NCBI RefSeq assembly: GCF_022483985.1
Contig: NZ_JAKVME010000001.1
Span: 1,178,001-1,242,000 of the forward strand
DNA from: Acetobacter sp.
GTDB lineage: Bacteria > Pseudomonadota > Alphaproteobacteria > Acetobacterales > Acetobacteraceae
DNA: 64,000 nucleotides
Direction of reading: 5' to 3'
Shown: positions 50,473-59,943 of the stretch, in pieces
Position numbering within the stretch: position 1 is the stretch's first letter
Layout of the letters: each line of letters starts with the position of its first letter
The notes under the pieces: model-generated
Told to the model about the DNA's origin: nothing
The model's input: the letters and a program-made list of their open reading frames with translations, nothing else
Databases searched by the model: none
Program-made: the position numbers and the translations under genes

Positions 50473-51642
50473 ATGACGCAAACCTCTCATGAAAAACGCC
50501 CGAAAAAGTCGGTTGCGCTGTCAGGCGTCACTGCGGGGACAACCGCTCTGTGCACGGTCGGCCATAGCGGCAACGACCTGCACTATCGCGGCTACGACAT
50601 CAAGGATCTGGCTGAGAACTGTGAATATGAGGAGGTCGCGCACCTGCTCATTCACGGCCACCTCCCCGACCCTTCGGAACTGGCCGAATACAAGGAAAGC
50701 CTGCGCTCCATGCGTGGTCTTCCCGAACAGGTGAAGCGCGTTCTGGAGCAGGTTCCCGCCGCCACGCACCCGATGGATGTGATGCGGACGGGTCTGTCCG
50801 CGCTGGGCTGCGTGCTGCCCGAGCGACGTGACCAGAACCCCGTCGGAGCACGGGAGATTGCGGATCGCTGCGTTGCCTCTCTCGGCTCGATCCTGCTCTA
50901 CTGGTATCACTACGCCACCAACGGACGCCGGATCGAAGTCGAGACGGATGACGACACGGTGGGCGGTCATTTCCTCCACCTCCTGCACGGCAAGGAGCCG
51001 CCTGCGGAGTGGGTGAAGGCCATGCATGTCTCGCTCATTCTCTACGCCGAGCATGAGTTCAACGCTTCGACGTTCACCTGCCGCGTGATCGCGGGTACGG
51101 GGTCGGACCTGTATTCCGCACTGTGTGGCGGGATCGGCGCCCTGCGTGGTCCGAAACATGGCGGCGCGAACGAAGTGGCGCTCGAAATCCAGCAGCGTTA
51201 CCAGACGCCGGACGAGGCGGAAGCCGACATCCGCAGGCGCGTGGAGAACCGCGAGGTCGTGATCGGTTTCGGGCACCCGGTTTACACAATCGCCGATCCA
51301 CGCAACGAGATCATCAAGCGCACGGCGTACGCCCTGTCCCGCAAGAACGGCTCGATGCGGCTCTACAATGTGGCGGAACGACTCGAAACAGTCATGGCGG
51401 ACACCAAGAAGATGTTCCCCAACCTCGACTGGTTCAGCGCCGTTTCCTACAACATGATGCGCATCCCGACCGCGATGTTCACACCTATTTTCGTCATCGC
51501 CCGCTCGGCAGGATGGAGCGCGCATGTGATCGAACAGCGCGAGAACGGCAAGATCATCCGTCCTTCCGCCGAGTATGTCGGACCGGAAGATCGGGCTTTC
51601 GTTCATATCCATAATCGCAGCATACAGGAGAAAGCAGCATGA
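50473..51642 (+). CDS. prpC: 2-methylcitrate synthase
   Basis: Joins propionyl-CoA with oxaloacetate to 2-methylcitrate. A 389-residue citrate synthase family protein: [49 protein letters not shown], the catalytic His in [16 protein letters not shown] and [15 protein letters not shown]. Neighbours prpD and prpB make the methylcitrate role clear over plain citrate synthase. The stop overlaps the prpB start (ATGA). Confidence 0.95.
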   Translation: MTQTSHEKRPKKSVALSGVTAGTTALCTVGHSGNDLHYRGYDIKDLAENCEYEEVAHLLIHGHLPDPSELAEYKESLRSMRGLPEQVKRVLEQVPAATHPMDVMRTGLSALGCVLPERRDQNPVGAREIADRCVASLGSILLYWYHYATNGRRIEVETDDDTVGGHFLHLLHGKEPPAEWVKAMHVSLILYAEHEFNASTFTCRVIAGTGSDLYSALCGGIGALRGPKHGGANEVALEIQQRYQTPDEAEADIRRRVENREVVIGFGHPVYTIADPRNEIIKRTAYALSRKNGSMRLYNVAERLETVMADTKKMFPNLDWFSAVSYNMMRIPTAMFTPIFVIARSAGWSAHVIEQRENGKIIRPSAEYVGPEDRAFVHIHNRSIQEKAA

Positions 51643-52553
51643 CCTATCTGGTCGGCGCGGAAGCCTCTTCAGAATCAGCAGGGTGCCGGTTCCGTAAACT
51701 CCTTGATGCTCCCGGCATCCTTCAACTGCCGGGCGCTCATAACGGTCAGGCGGCTCTTCAGGCGAAGGATGCGGGCTTTCAGGCTCTCTATCTCTCGGGC
51801 GCGGCCATGACGGCCAGCATGGGGCTGCCGGATCTTGGCATCATCACCATTGATCAGGTGGAGTTCTTCATCCGCCAGATCGTGCGCTCCTCAGGTCTGC
51901 CGCTTCTTGTCGATGGTGACACGGGATATGGCGAAACCCTCAATGTGATGAACATGGTTCGCGCGTTCGAGGATTCCGGTGCGGGCGCCCTGCATCTGGA
52001 GGATCAGCTTCTGCCGAAGAAGTGCGGGCACCTGAACGACAAGAAGCTCGCCAGCGCGGACGACATGGCCATGAAGGTCAGCGCCGCCCGCCGCGCCCGT
52101 CGCGATCTGGTCATTGTGGCCCGAACGGATGCCGCTGCCAGCGAAGGCATCGACGGCGCGGTCGCCCGTGCGAAGAAGTATATCGAAGCCGGGGCGGACG
52201 CGATCTTTCCGGAAGCGCTGGTCAACGCCGAAATGTTCCGTGAGTTTGCGAAGCGGATGCCGGGCGTGAAACTGCTGGCCAACATGACCGAATTCGGGCG
52301 CACGCCGTTCTACACGGCGAAAGAGTTCGAAGAGATGGGCTATAGCATGATCATCTGGCCGGTCAGTTCACTGCGTGCCGCCAACAAGGCTCAGGCCGAT
52401 CTGTATGCCACCATCGCCCGCGACGGCAGCACCGAGGCCATGCTGCCCCGTATGCAGACGCGGGAGGAGCTGTATCGCACCCTCCGCTATCATGATTACG
52501 AGGCGCTTGATCGCAGCATTGTCGAGACCGTGCTGCCGACCATAGCGGCCTGA
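51639..52553 (+). CDS. prpB: 2-methylisocitrate lyase
   Basis: Splits 2-methylisocitrate into pyruvate and succinate. A 304-residue member of the isocitrate lyase/PEP mutase superfamily with the KKCGH catalytic loop (cysteine 129), [29 protein letters not shown] and [10 protein letters not shown]. It overlaps prpC by four bases and is followed, after 118 bases holding a hairpin, by prpE. Confidence 0.96.
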   Translation: MTYLVGAEASSESAGCRFRKLLDAPGILQLPGAHNGQAALQAKDAGFQALYLSGAAMTASMGLPDLGIITIDQVEFFIRQIVRSSGLPLLVDGDTGYGETLNVMNMVRAFEDSGAGALHLEDQLLPKKCGHLNDKKLASADDMAMKVSAARRARRDLVIVARTDAAASEGIDGAVARAKKYIEAGADAIFPEALVNAEMFREFAKRMPGVKLLANMTEFGRTPFYTAKEFEEMGYSMIIWPVSSLRAANKAQADLYATIARDGSTEAMLPRMQTREELYRTLRYHDYEALDRSIVETVLPTIAA

Positions 52554-52629
52554 CCACAGGAAATCCGTCTTCTTTCAATCTGCCACAAGCGGTATTGAAA
52601 GAAGCAGACTCAATAGAGGTTACACCACC

Positions 52630-52650
52630 CGGGCGATTTTACATCGCCCG
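52630..52650 (+). repeat. 8-bp hairpin between prpB and prpE
   Basis: CGGGCGAT (52630-52637) and ATCGCCCG (52643-52650) pair around a five-base loop and are followed by TTTCC. It may be a partial terminator or processing site that sets prpE below prpB. Confidence 0.45.
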
Positions 52651-52671
52651 TTTCCATTCAGGAGAAGACAG

Positions 52672-54627
52672 GTGTCCACACCCCAGACCGATACAGTCAT
52701 TTGGGATATTGAAAGCGTTGATACTGACAAGGCGTTGCAGATCACGGCAATGCGCGAACAGGTACAGGCCGATCCTGAAACATTCTGGCTGGATCAGGCG
52801 CGACGCCTTGACTGGGAGCGTTTTCCGACTGTCGGGAACCGTTCGACGTTCGAGGACGATGTGTCCATCCGGTGGTATGAGGACGGCAAACTCAACGTCT
52901 CGGTCAACTGTCTCGACCGGCATCTGAAGGAACGCGGAGATCAGACAGCCCTGATCTGGCAGGGCAATGACCCGGGTGTGTCGCGTCAGCTCACTTTCCG
53001 TGAACTGCATGCGGAAGTCTGTCGTGTCGCCAATGCCCTGAAGAGCCTTGGAATCAAGCGTGGTGATCGCGTGGCGATTCATCTCCCCATGACGGTCGAA
53101 GTCGTGGCGTGCATGCTGGCCTGTGCCCGTATCGGCGCGGTTCATGTCGTGCTGTTCGGCGGTTTCTCGCCCGAAGGCATTGGTGAGCGTCTGATCGACA
53201 GCGGCGCGGTCGCGGTCATTACCTGTGATGCGGCCAAACGTGGCGCGAAAACCATCCCGCACAAGGAAGTCATTGACGCAGCCCTTCGGCACACTGGCTC
53301 CATCGGCAGCGTGAAAAACGTCATCGTCGTGAATGTAAGCGATACCAGCGCTCCCATGACTGCGGGACGTGACCATGATTACGGAAAACTCGTGTCGGGT
53401 CAGTCCGATATCTGCGAACCGGAAATCATGAACGCGGAAGATGTGTTCTTCCTGCTTTACACGTCCGGCAGCACCGGCAAACCCAAGGCGATTGTGCATA
53501 CAACGGGCGGATACCTCGTCTGGGCCGCCTATACCGTTGATGTCACCTTCCCGGCCGAACGGGGTACAACGCACTGGTGCACGGCCGATGTCGCATGGAT
53601 CACGGGTCATACTTTCGTGGTGTACGGACCGCTGGCCAACGGCACCACGACCCTGCTGTTCGAAGGCCTGATGGGCTGGCCGCAGGCCGGGCGCTGGTGG
53701 GATATTATCGATCAGTTCAACGTGTCGAGTTTCTTCACGGCGCCTACCGCCATTCGTGCGCTGATGCGAGATGGCGACGAACTGCCCCGCCAGTACTCCC
53801 TTGCCTCCCTCCGCAGGCTGGCTTCGGCGGGCGAACCGATCAGCCCGGACGCATGGCTGTGGTATTATGAAGTGATCGGACAGAAGAAGTGCCCGGTCAT
53901 CGACATGTGGTGGCAGACTGAAACAGCCGGGCCGATGCTGAGCGCCATCGCGGGCGCCCAGCCGTTGAAACCCGGATGGGCGACGACCGGTATTCCGGGG
54001 ATTTTTCCGTCTCTCACCAATGAGAAAGGTGAAATCATCGAGAACACGGAAGCGGAAGGCTGCCTCTGCTTTGATGAATCCTGGCCCGGCCAGACCCGTT
54101 CGATATGGGGAGATCACAAGCGGTTTCGGGAAACCTATTTCACCTTCAGCAAAGGTCGCTATTTTTCAGGTGACGGCGCTCGCCGGGATGCTGACGGCAA
54201 TCTCATGATCACCGGCCGCATGGATGATGTGATCAATGTCTCAGGCCACCGTATCGGCACCGCCGAGATCGAGGATGCCGTCGCGACTGACCACTCCGTG
54301 GCGGAGGCTGCGGCAGTCGGCATCAATCATGACCTGAAGGGCCAGGGCATTGTCGTGTTTGTCGTAGCGCGTAACACCAAGACGCTGCCTTCCGAGGCAC
54401 ATCTGAGCAAGGTGATCAGCGAACGCGTGGGACGTTATGCCGCGCCGGAGAAGGTTTATCTGGTTCCTGAACTTCCCAAGACACGCTCAGGCAAGATTGT
54501 CCGTCGTCTGCTGCGCAAGATTGCTTCCAATGAGACGGACAGTCTGGGCGACCTGTCATCACTGGCGGATACGTCCGTGGTGCCTGCCCTGATTACGCTT
54601 GTGCAGAAACAGCTTCAGACAGCGTAA
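52672..54627 (+). CDS. prpE: propionyl-CoA synthetase
   Basis: Activates propionate to propionyl-CoA with ATP, feeding the methylcitrate cycle. A 651-residue acyl-CoA synthetase of the PrpE/Acs group: YTSGSTGKPKAIVHTTGGY, TADVAWITGHTFVVYGPL, DMWWQTETAGPMLSAI, FSGDGARRDADGNLMITGRM with VINVSGHRIGTAEIE, and the acetylatable lysine region KTRSGKIVRRLLRKI. The GTG at 52672 has AGGAGA upstream. Confidence 0.93.
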   Translation: MSTPQTDTVIWDIESVDTDKALQITAMREQVQADPETFWLDQARRLDWERFPTVGNRSTFEDDVSIRWYEDGKLNVSVNCLDRHLKERGDQTALIWQGNDPGVSRQLTFRELHAEVCRVANALKSLGIKRGDRVAIHLPMTVEVVACMLACARIGAVHVVLFGGFSPEGIGERLIDSGAVAVITCDAAKRGAKTIPHKEVIDAALRHTGSIGSVKNVIVVNVSDTSAPMTAGRDHDYGKLVSGQSDICEPEIMNAEDVFFLLYTSGSTGKPKAIVHTTGGYLVWAAYTVDVTFPAERGTTHWCTADVAWITGHTFVVYGPLANGTTTLLFEGLMGWPQAGRWWDIIDQFNVSSFFTAPTAIRALMRDGDELPRQYSLASLRRLASAGEPISPDAWLWYYEVIGQKKCPVIDMWWQTETAGPMLSAIAGAQPLKPGWATTGIPGIFPSLTNEKGEIIENTEAEGCLCFDESWPGQTRSIWGDHKRFRETYFTFSKGRYFSGDGARRDADGNLMITGRMDDVINVSGHRIGTAEIEDAVATDHSVAEAAAVGINHDLKGQGIVVFVVARNTKTLPSEAHLSKVISERVGRYAAPEKVYLVPELPKTRSGKIVRRLLRKIASNETDSLGDLSSLADTSVVPALITLVQKQLQTA

Positions 54628-54663
54628 GGAAAGCTGTTCGCACAAGCCTTTAGACTACAACAA

Positions 54664-54694
54664 AAAATCTCCCGGATTGAGTCCGGGAGATTTT
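54664..54694. terminator. bidirectional terminator after prpE
   Basis: AAAATCTCCCGGA (54664-54676) and TCCGGGAGATTTT (54682-54694) form a 13-bp stem with a five-base loop, ending the prp unit. Confidence 0.92.
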
Positions 54695-55072
54695 ACTGTT
54701 TTCCGGCCTTGCCCTGAAAGATGCGCGGGCCGACACTGACACTGGTCAGCGTGCGGATTTTCGTGTCCAGTGATTTCGCTGCACTTTCTCGCCTGCGCAG
54801 CCAACAGGCACGATGCCTCACCCAATAGTGCAAGGCTCAATCTTTTCAGTACTTTCTTAATCCACGGTGGCATCCAGATCATATTACATTTTTATTGCGT
54901 GGAAACACCGAGGCCGATAAATTCAGAAAACAGATAACACCAAGTATATATTTTTATAATGTAACAGGTTACTCTATCTTAGCCTGAGTTTCCCTTCGTT
55001 ACACTGAGTTTTACTATCCGTTAATTGATTCCACCTGAAAATGCGATTGTTTCCATATAGGGAGTTCAATCC
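54695..55072. other. AT-rich spacer after the prp operon
   Basis: About 380 bases, AT-rich in its right half, with no supported gene. A reverse open frame (54655-54882) overlaps the terminator and has no clear site or product. The last 100 bases probably carry the promoter of the following small gene, but no convincing -35/-10 pair was picked. Confidence 0.5.
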
Positions 55073-55336
55073 ATGTCCTCTTCAATCTCTTCCATCGGCG
55101 GCTCATCAGTAGCGAGCCTTTTCAATACATCATCATCGTCGGATACGAGTTCCAGCTCCAGTTCTTCATCATCGTCGACTTCCTCGACCGACACCACGTC
55201 GCAGACTCTCAACAGTGATGGAACCATCACGATCACAGTTACCGATTCAAACGGTAGCATCGTTTCCCAGACGACCGAGGGAACGCCGCGCAGCTCAACT
55301 GCCTCCAATAATGACAATCTGGATACTTACGCCTGA
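55073..55336 (+). CDS. small Ser/Thr-rich protein
   Basis: An 87-residue protein of strongly biased composition: SSSISSIGGSSVASLF at the start, then a long serine run and a more regular end with NSDGTITITVTDSNGS and a TTEGTPRSS tail. GGGAG lies ahead of the ATG and a terminator follows at 55372, so it is likely a real gene. No signal peptide of usual type and no family recognised. Confidence 0.6.
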   Translation: MSSSISSIGGSSVASLFNTSSSSDTSSSSSSSSSSTSSTDTTSQTLNSDGTITITVTDSNGSIVSQTTEGTPRSSTASNNDNLDTYA

Positions 55337-55371
55337 TCCTGTTTCAGAACGGACATTTAAAGATCAACAGA

Positions 55372-55408
55372 AAAGGGTTGTCCGGACAAGCCGGGCAACC
55401 CTTTTTTC
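55372..55408. terminator. terminator after the Ser-rich gene
   Basis: AAAGGGTTGTCCGG pairs with CCGGGCAACCCTTT (one G-U) and is followed by T-run on the forward strand; on the reverse strand a shorter T-run is also present. Confidence 0.85.
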
Positions 55409-55419
55409 TTGCCAACCAT

Positions 55420-55453
55420 CACTCCCTGAAAACGGAACTGTTTTCAGGGAGTG
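55420..55453. repeat. 14-bp perfect hairpin between convergent small genes
   Basis: CACTCCCTGAAAAC (55420-55433) and GTTTTCAGGGAGTG (55440-55453) around a six-base loop. It lies just past the end of the double-glycine peptide gene; with no T-run it may stabilise its mRNA end. Confidence 0.6.
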
Positions 55454-55468
55454 ACAGGAAAGCAGGAA

Positions 55469-55744
55469 TCAGGAATTGCGGATGATGCTGTTCAGGACAT
55501 CATTGAACGAACCGCCGATCCAGCCGCCATTGGCTCCCGAGAATGAAGGCGTGTTGCAACCGCAATTGTTTGACGGAGGAGGCGGAGGAGCCGGGACATA
55601 ACCACAGCTGCTGCCACCCCAACTATTTCCACCCCAGCTGCTGCCCCAGTTCCCAAGGCTGCTCAGAACGCCCAGAGCAATGCTGCCGAGCAGAAAACAT
55701 CCACCCGAAACCTCTGCCATTTCAGCTACGTTAAGTTCACGCAT
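55469..55744 (-). CDS. bacteriocin-like peptide with double-glycine leader
   Basis: A 91-residue precursor. The first 15 residues MRELNVAEMAEVSGG are a textbook double-glycine leader, like those of class II microcins and colicin V. The mature part would start CFLLGSIALGVLSSLGNW, a hydrophobic Gly-rich stretch, followed by repeated GG/SW units, a five-proline run and four cysteines in all (SSCGY and NNCGCN). The ATG at 55744 has GGAGAG upstream; the frame upstream of it is not used. Export would need a peptidase-containing ABC transporter, which is not in the window. Confidence 0.75.
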   Translation of the reverse strand: MRELNVAEMAEVSGGCFLLGSIALGVLSSLGNWGSSWGGNSWGGSSCGYVPAPPPPPSNNCGCNTPSFSGANGGWIGGSFNDVLNSIIRNS

Positions 55745-55892
55745 TTTTCTCTCCGATTTAAAACATCTCGAGCGCTCGGGTAGAACAAGAGCATCAGAAA
55801 GTAACAAACGTCAACAAAACATTAACATGCATTTATTTTATAGATTTTTCCCTTAATAAATCATTTCTTACACGAAATAAAAAGAACACACC

Positions 55893-56657
55893 TCAAACCA
55901 GATCCCAGGGAATCACGGCATTACAGACGCGCTGCACAGTAACACCATAGACGTCGGAGACCATACTGTCCGTCAATACATCAGTAGGCAGCCCCATTGA
56001 AACAAGCTTACCGTCTTTCAGTAACGCCACGCGATCGCAGAATCGGGAAGCAAGAACAAGATCGTGAAGCACCACGACAACCGCCATGCCTTTACGCGAC
56101 AAATCGCGAAACAGGTTCATCACGGACAGGGCATGGGCCGGATCAAGCGCCGCAATTGGCTCATCCGCCAGCACAACAGGCGCCCGGACGGCCAGCGCCC
56201 GAGAAAGCAGAACCCGTGCACGCTCTCCTCCCGAGAGAGAAGTGACGGTCCGGTGAGCAAACTCCAGTGTCCGGGTCTGCTGCAACGCTTCCTCTACAGC
56301 CAGCCGGTCTTCATCAGACCGCCCGTTTCCAAAAGGAATACGTCCCAGAGACACAAGCTCCCGCACAGCCATCGGAGGAAGCGTCTCCGCCTCCTGTGGC
56401 AGGAACGCTATTCTGCGCGCTCTCCACAAAGCCACCTTTTCAGCGAGATTCACGCCTTCCATCTGCGCAGTCCCCTCATTGGGTGGCTGCAATCCCGCAA
56501 GAACACGCAGCAATGAGCTTTTGCCAGCCCCATTAGGACCTATCAGACCAAGCACTTCGCCAGCATGAACAGAAAGGGAAATATCCCTGAGAACAGCCAT
56601 ATTCCCATAACGTAATGTCACCTGATTCACGCGAAGGGTTTCAGGATGTGTCTTCAT
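55893..56657 (-). CDS. ABC importer ATPase, BtuD/FecE type
   Basis: A 254-residue ATPase of the iron-siderophore/cobalamin/haem import group. Motifs: LIGPNGAGKSSLLRVLAGLQPP (Walker A within), the signature SLSGGERARVLLSRAL, Walker B VVLADEPIAALDP and the switch His in VVVLHDL. Third gene of an importer; its start overlaps the permease stop (ATGA). Substrate unknown. Confidence 0.9.
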   Translation of the reverse strand: MKTHPETLRVNQVTLRYGNMAVLRDISLSVHAGEVLGLIGPNGAGKSSLLRVLAGLQPPNEGTAQMEGVNLAEKVALWRARRIAFLPQEAETLPPMAVRELVSLGRIPFGNGRSDEDRLAVEEALQQTRTLEFAHRTVTSLSGGERARVLLSRALAVRAPVVLADEPIAALDPAHALSVMNLFRDLSRKGMAVVVVLHDLVLASRFCDRVALLKDGKLVSMGLPTDVLTDSMVSDVYGVTVQRVCNAVIPWDLV

Positions 56658-57658
56658 GAACCGTTTCTTCTCAGAACGCTGACCCGCCAGAAGAACAGAG
56701 GCGCTCCAGTCAGGGCCGTCAGCACGCCGACATGCAGTTCAGTGTTTGTCGGGATGAGCCGCGCGCAGATATCCGCCAGAAGAAGCAGAATGCCCCCCCC
56801 AAGAAAGGAAGGCAGCAGCAGTCTGCCGGGACGGTGGCCCGTCAGAGGCCGGAGCAGATGCGGCACGACCAGACCAATAAATCCGATAGCGCCCGCCACG
56901 GCGACGCCGGAGCCAATGGCCAGCGCTGCGCCAAGAACAATACGGTTCTGCGTTCCCCAGACGCCGCGCAGAGTAAAACCGAGGCTTTCCGCCACCTCAT
57001 CGCCAAGGGTCAGAGCATCCAGCACACGCCTGCTCATGATCATCAGAAGCGAGCCCAGAACAATACCCGGCAGGCAGAGCCAGACCTGTAGCATGGTGCG
57101 GTCCGCCAGAGATCCCATCAACCAGTGCATGATTTCAAAGGAAGCATAGGGGCTCGGCACGAGATTGAGCGTCAGAGCCGTCATGGCGGCGAAGAAACTT
57201 GTCAGCGCAGCCCCTGCCAGCAGCAGGCTGACCACACCTCCCTGCCCGGCCAGCCCGAGCAGCAGCACAACCGCCAACAGAGCGCCGATCAACCCGCCAA
57301 GCGGCAGGGCGACAGTGCAAACCCCTGCCAGACCGGTATAAAACACCAGCACCGCCCCCAAGGCCGCGCCGCTGGAAACACCGAGCAATCCGGGATCGGC
57401 GAGAGGATTACGCAGATAGCCCTGCAACACCGCCCCGGAAAGCCCGAGTGAGCCGCCGATCATGACGGCGAGCAGGGCACGCGGCAGTCTGAGTTGCCCG
57501 AGAATGACGGCTCCGACCGTGTCACGCCCCGCCAGAAGATCTTTCAAGGCTGGCAGAAAAGATAATGACGTCTCACCATACGCAACCGCCAGTCCAAACA
57601 GCAGAAGCAGAAACGATGTCAGGGTAATCAGCAGGATACGATCAGGATGACGTGTCAT
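56654..57658 (-). CDS. FecCD/BtuC-type ABC permease
   Basis: A 334-residue membrane protein of the FecCD family with about nine or ten hydrophobic segments. Family marks include LPRALLAVMIGGSLGLSGAVLQG near residue 58, NPLADPGLLGVSSGAALGAVL and GFIGLVVPHLLRPLTGHRP near residue 270, the loop that contacts the ATPase. It overlaps both neighbours by four bases. Confidence 0.93.
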   Translation of the reverse strand: MTRHPDRILLITLTSFLLLLFGLAVAYGETSLSFLPALKDLLAGRDTVGAVILGQLRLPRALLAVMIGGSLGLSGAVLQGYLRNPLADPGLLGVSSGAALGAVLVFYTGLAGVCTVALPLGGLIGALLAVVLLLGLAGQGGVVSLLLAGAALTSFFAAMTALTLNLVPSPYASFEIMHWLMGSLADRTMLQVWLCLPGIVLGSLLMIMSRRVLDALTLGDEVAESLGFTLRGVWGTQNRIVLGAALAIGSGVAVAGAIGFIGLVVPHLLRPLTGHRPGRLLLPSFLGGGILLLLADICARLIPTNTELHVGVLTALTGAPLFFWRVSVLRRNGS

Positions 57659-58557
57659 TTCCCGCCTCTCTGTATCATTTTCCGTGCCTTTGCGAGTTCT
57701 TCGAGTGCGTCAAGGGTTTGTGGCAGACCGCACAACCAGAGGGATGTGGGAACATTGAGACGGCGTGTCCCGTGAAAAGCGCGTTCCAGCGCGCGATTAT
57801 CCAGCAACGCCTGAGCCTGCGACGTGCCCGGCCCCGAACGGTCAAGAACCAGCAGATCGGGCTGGGCGGAAATCAGTTTTTCGAGCGACATCGCCTGCAT
57901 CCATTTCCTGCCCGTATCCGTCGAGAGATTCCTGAACCCTGCATGACGCAGCACATCATCCGGCAATGAATTCGCGCCGGTGACAAAGCCATTGGCTGCG
58001 TAAATCACGGCTTCCGGCGCATCCGGGAATAACGGTGATGAGAGGTGCGCCAGCCTCTCATCGAAAGCCTTCACCAGAATCTCGCCTCGTTCCGGAACAC
58101 CCAGCAGCTTCGCCATCCTGCGAATGGAAGCTGGAATATCCGCCAGCGAATCAGCAGGGCCGAACATTTCCAGACGTGTGCCGACGGATTTTGCGGCCAG
58201 CAGGGTTACAGGCAATGTCGATGTGCCTGTAACGACAAGATCGGGTTTCAGCGACAGGATGGTTTCCGCATTTGTCCGAATTGCCGGATAATGACGCGCC
58301 ATGTCGCACAGTGGGGCATTCGCGCAGTCAGACGCCAGTTGGGACAATCCGACAATGGTCGAAGGATCGGCCAGCAGCAGGAGCAACTGATCTGTACAGA
58401 GATTGAGGGAAATCACCCGCTCGGGCGGTTTGCCGGAGACCGGTTCACTCGCACTGGTGACTGGAGGCCACAAGAATCCGCTCAAAAACAGCGCCGCGAC
58501 GCTTCCCACCGCCCTACGAAGACAACGCGCATACAGTCGGTCTCCGGAAAGGGGCAT
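57655..58557 (-). CDS. periplasmic substrate-binding protein of the importer
   Basis: A 300-residue BtuF/FhuD-type binding protein. It has a signal peptide ending near TSASEP, the lobe-1 ERVISLNLCTDQLLLLLAD, SLKPDLVVTGTSTLP, and the lobe-2 SLWLCGLPQTLDALEEL typical of the cobalamin/iron-complex group. First gene of the importer unit, 104 bases after an unknown gene on the same strand. The ligand cannot be told from the sequence, and no cobalamin riboswitch was seen upstream. Confidence 0.87.
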   Translation of the reverse strand: MPLSGDRLYARCLRRAVGSVAALFLSGFLWPPVTSASEPVSGKPPERVISLNLCTDQLLLLLADPSTIVGLSQLASDCANAPLCDMARHYPAIRTNAETILSLKPDLVVTGTSTLPVTLLAAKSVGTRLEMFGPADSLADIPASIRRMAKLLGVPERGEILVKAFDERLAHLSSPLFPDAPEAVIYAANGFVTGANSLPDDVLRHAGFRNLSTDTGRKWMQAMSLEKLISAQPDLLVLDRSGPGTSQAQALLDNRALERAFHGTRRLNVPTSLWLCGLPQTLDALEELAKARKMIQRGGK

Positions 58558-58660
58558 AAGATATGTCGCTCGCAGAAAAATCTTCAGGCTGCCAAAGGCG
58601 CTCCTTCCGTAGCGTATTCAGGCTGACGACGCACCCACCCGTCGTTCCGCGCGCATCGGT

Positions 58661-59941
58661 TCAGCGGGCAGAAGCAGACCACGGCATGGTGAGAGACACA
58701 TCCCTGCGTACGAAAATCCTGCCTCGTGCTGGCGATGGCAGAAGCTGGAGATAGTCCGTCAGCAGGGATGACGGGCTGGAGGACGCCTCTAACATTTCAC
58801 ACGCATGTATTTTTTCAGCGACCCCCAGACCGGTTATCCGCTCGTCCATATAATGGGCTACCAACTGCTCTATCCCGCCGCGATAATCCGCAAAACGCGA
58901 AAAGCTGGCGCCGAGCGACACAAGCTGGCGGAAACGGCGGTTGCCCGTCTCGAAAGAAATCATCAGGGAGTCAGGCCATGCTGTAACCGGCCATGCAATC
59001 AGCCGATCCTCCTCCACAAGCAGGGAGAACTGCGCTTTTGCCGCTTTGGCTACGGCCTCCATCAATTCAGCCGCCACCGCTCCGTAAACCGAGCACCGTC
59101 CGGCAAAACGGATGAGGGCATGCATCGTCGCCTGCTCATTTGCCTCCAGCCAGAGAAGAACCCGACGTTCCGCTCTTTCGGCAGGTCTGATGCGGGTGAC
59201 CTCCCGGCTGATCCGATCGCAGCGCACAGTAAACAGCTCGTAAACACCCGTGATGGCGTGATCGCAGAGTTCCAGCCACAGTCTGGCGTCGGGCTGAACA
59301 TGCGCCACCGCACGCGCTGTCGGCAGAATGATATCAATCTCGTTTCTGGACGTCATGAGCAGCGTCAGAGCGAAACACCAGGCCGTTATCCCCCTTCCCG
59401 CCGCCTCTTTCAGAAGCAGGGCGAGATCGTCCCTGTCCGGAACCACCGGCACTACGGCTTTTCTGGACTGAAAGAAGTGTCGCGCCCCCGCGAAGACAAG
59501 CTGGATTGCGGGAAGAAGGGTTTCAATGCTGGTTGTCCTGAGCCCCGAAACCTCCGACATCTCCTCCAGCACGGCAGGAGGAATTGGACGCGAAAGAACC
59601 TCGGCGGCACGAACCCACAGCATCTGCGAAGCGCGCCAGAGCGGGTCCGCCCATTCCTTTTCATCCAGAGGATCTCTCTCCGGCAGATGCAGCCCATCGC
59701 CGAGTTCAATGAGCTTCTCGACCAGAGTTCCCTGCGGGTAGCAGTCCATGATCCAGATGCGTAGAGGTTCCAGCAATGTATCCGGTATGGACCGAGCAGA
59801 AAGCTCGCTCGACCTCATCCATTCCGTCGCTGGAACAATGACCGGCCACAACGGACGAAACAGCAGTGTAAAGGAGGTCGCGACCGGCCCTTCGGCAGAA
59901 AACGGCTCACGTCTGATATTGGGCAGAACAGGAAGCGTCAT
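58661..59941 (-). CDS. unknown protein, second of a pair
   Basis: A 426-residue protein whose family I do not recognise. It has no signal peptide or obvious membrane helix and appears mostly helical. Notable stretches: VIVPATEWMRSSELSARSIP, LHLPERDPLDEKEWADPLWR, and GGIEQLVAHYMDERITGLG near the C-terminus. The ATG at 59941 is two bases after the stop of the preceding unknown gene, so the two are cotranscribed, and both lie upstream of the ABC importer on the same strand. The reading frame upstream of 59941 overlaps its partner. Confidence 0.7.
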   Translation of the reverse strand: MTLPVLPNIRREPFSAEGPVATSFTLLFRPLWPVIVPATEWMRSSELSARSIPDTLLEPLRIWIMDCYPQGTLVEKLIELGDGLHLPERDPLDEKEWADPLWRASQMLWVRAAEVLSRPIPPAVLEEMSEVSGLRTTSIETLLPAIQLVFAGARHFFQSRKAVVPVVPDRDDLALLLKEAAGRGITAWCFALTLLMTSRNEIDIILPTARAVAHVQPDARLWLELCDHAITGVYELFTVRCDRISREVTRIRPAERAERRVLLWLEANEQATMHALIRFAGRCSVYGAVAAELMEAVAKAAKAQFSLLVEEDRLIAWPVTAWPDSLMISFETGNRRFRQLVSLGASFSRFADYRGGIEQLVAHYMDERITGLGVAEKIHACEMLEASSSPSSLLTDYLQLLPSPARGRIFVRRDVSLTMPWSASAR

Positions 59942-59943
59942 GC

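Noticed and set aside
54655..54882. Reverse 75-codon gene after prpE
   Set aside because: It runs into the prpE terminator, has no ribosome site and no recognisable product.
55066..55317. Reverse acidic 83-codon frame
   Set aside because: It is the complement of the serine-rich gene; its Asp/Glu richness only mirrors the TC-rich serine codons on the other strand.
55893..57658. ABC genes as exporter of the double-glycine peptide
   Set aside because: The permease is FecCD-type and a periplasmic binding protein is present, so it is an importer; no peptidase C39 domain occurs.
58558..58660. Cobalamin riboswitch before the ABC importer
   Set aside because: No B12-box-like sequence or matching stems were seen in the 104-base gap, so the importer is not called a cobalamin transporter.
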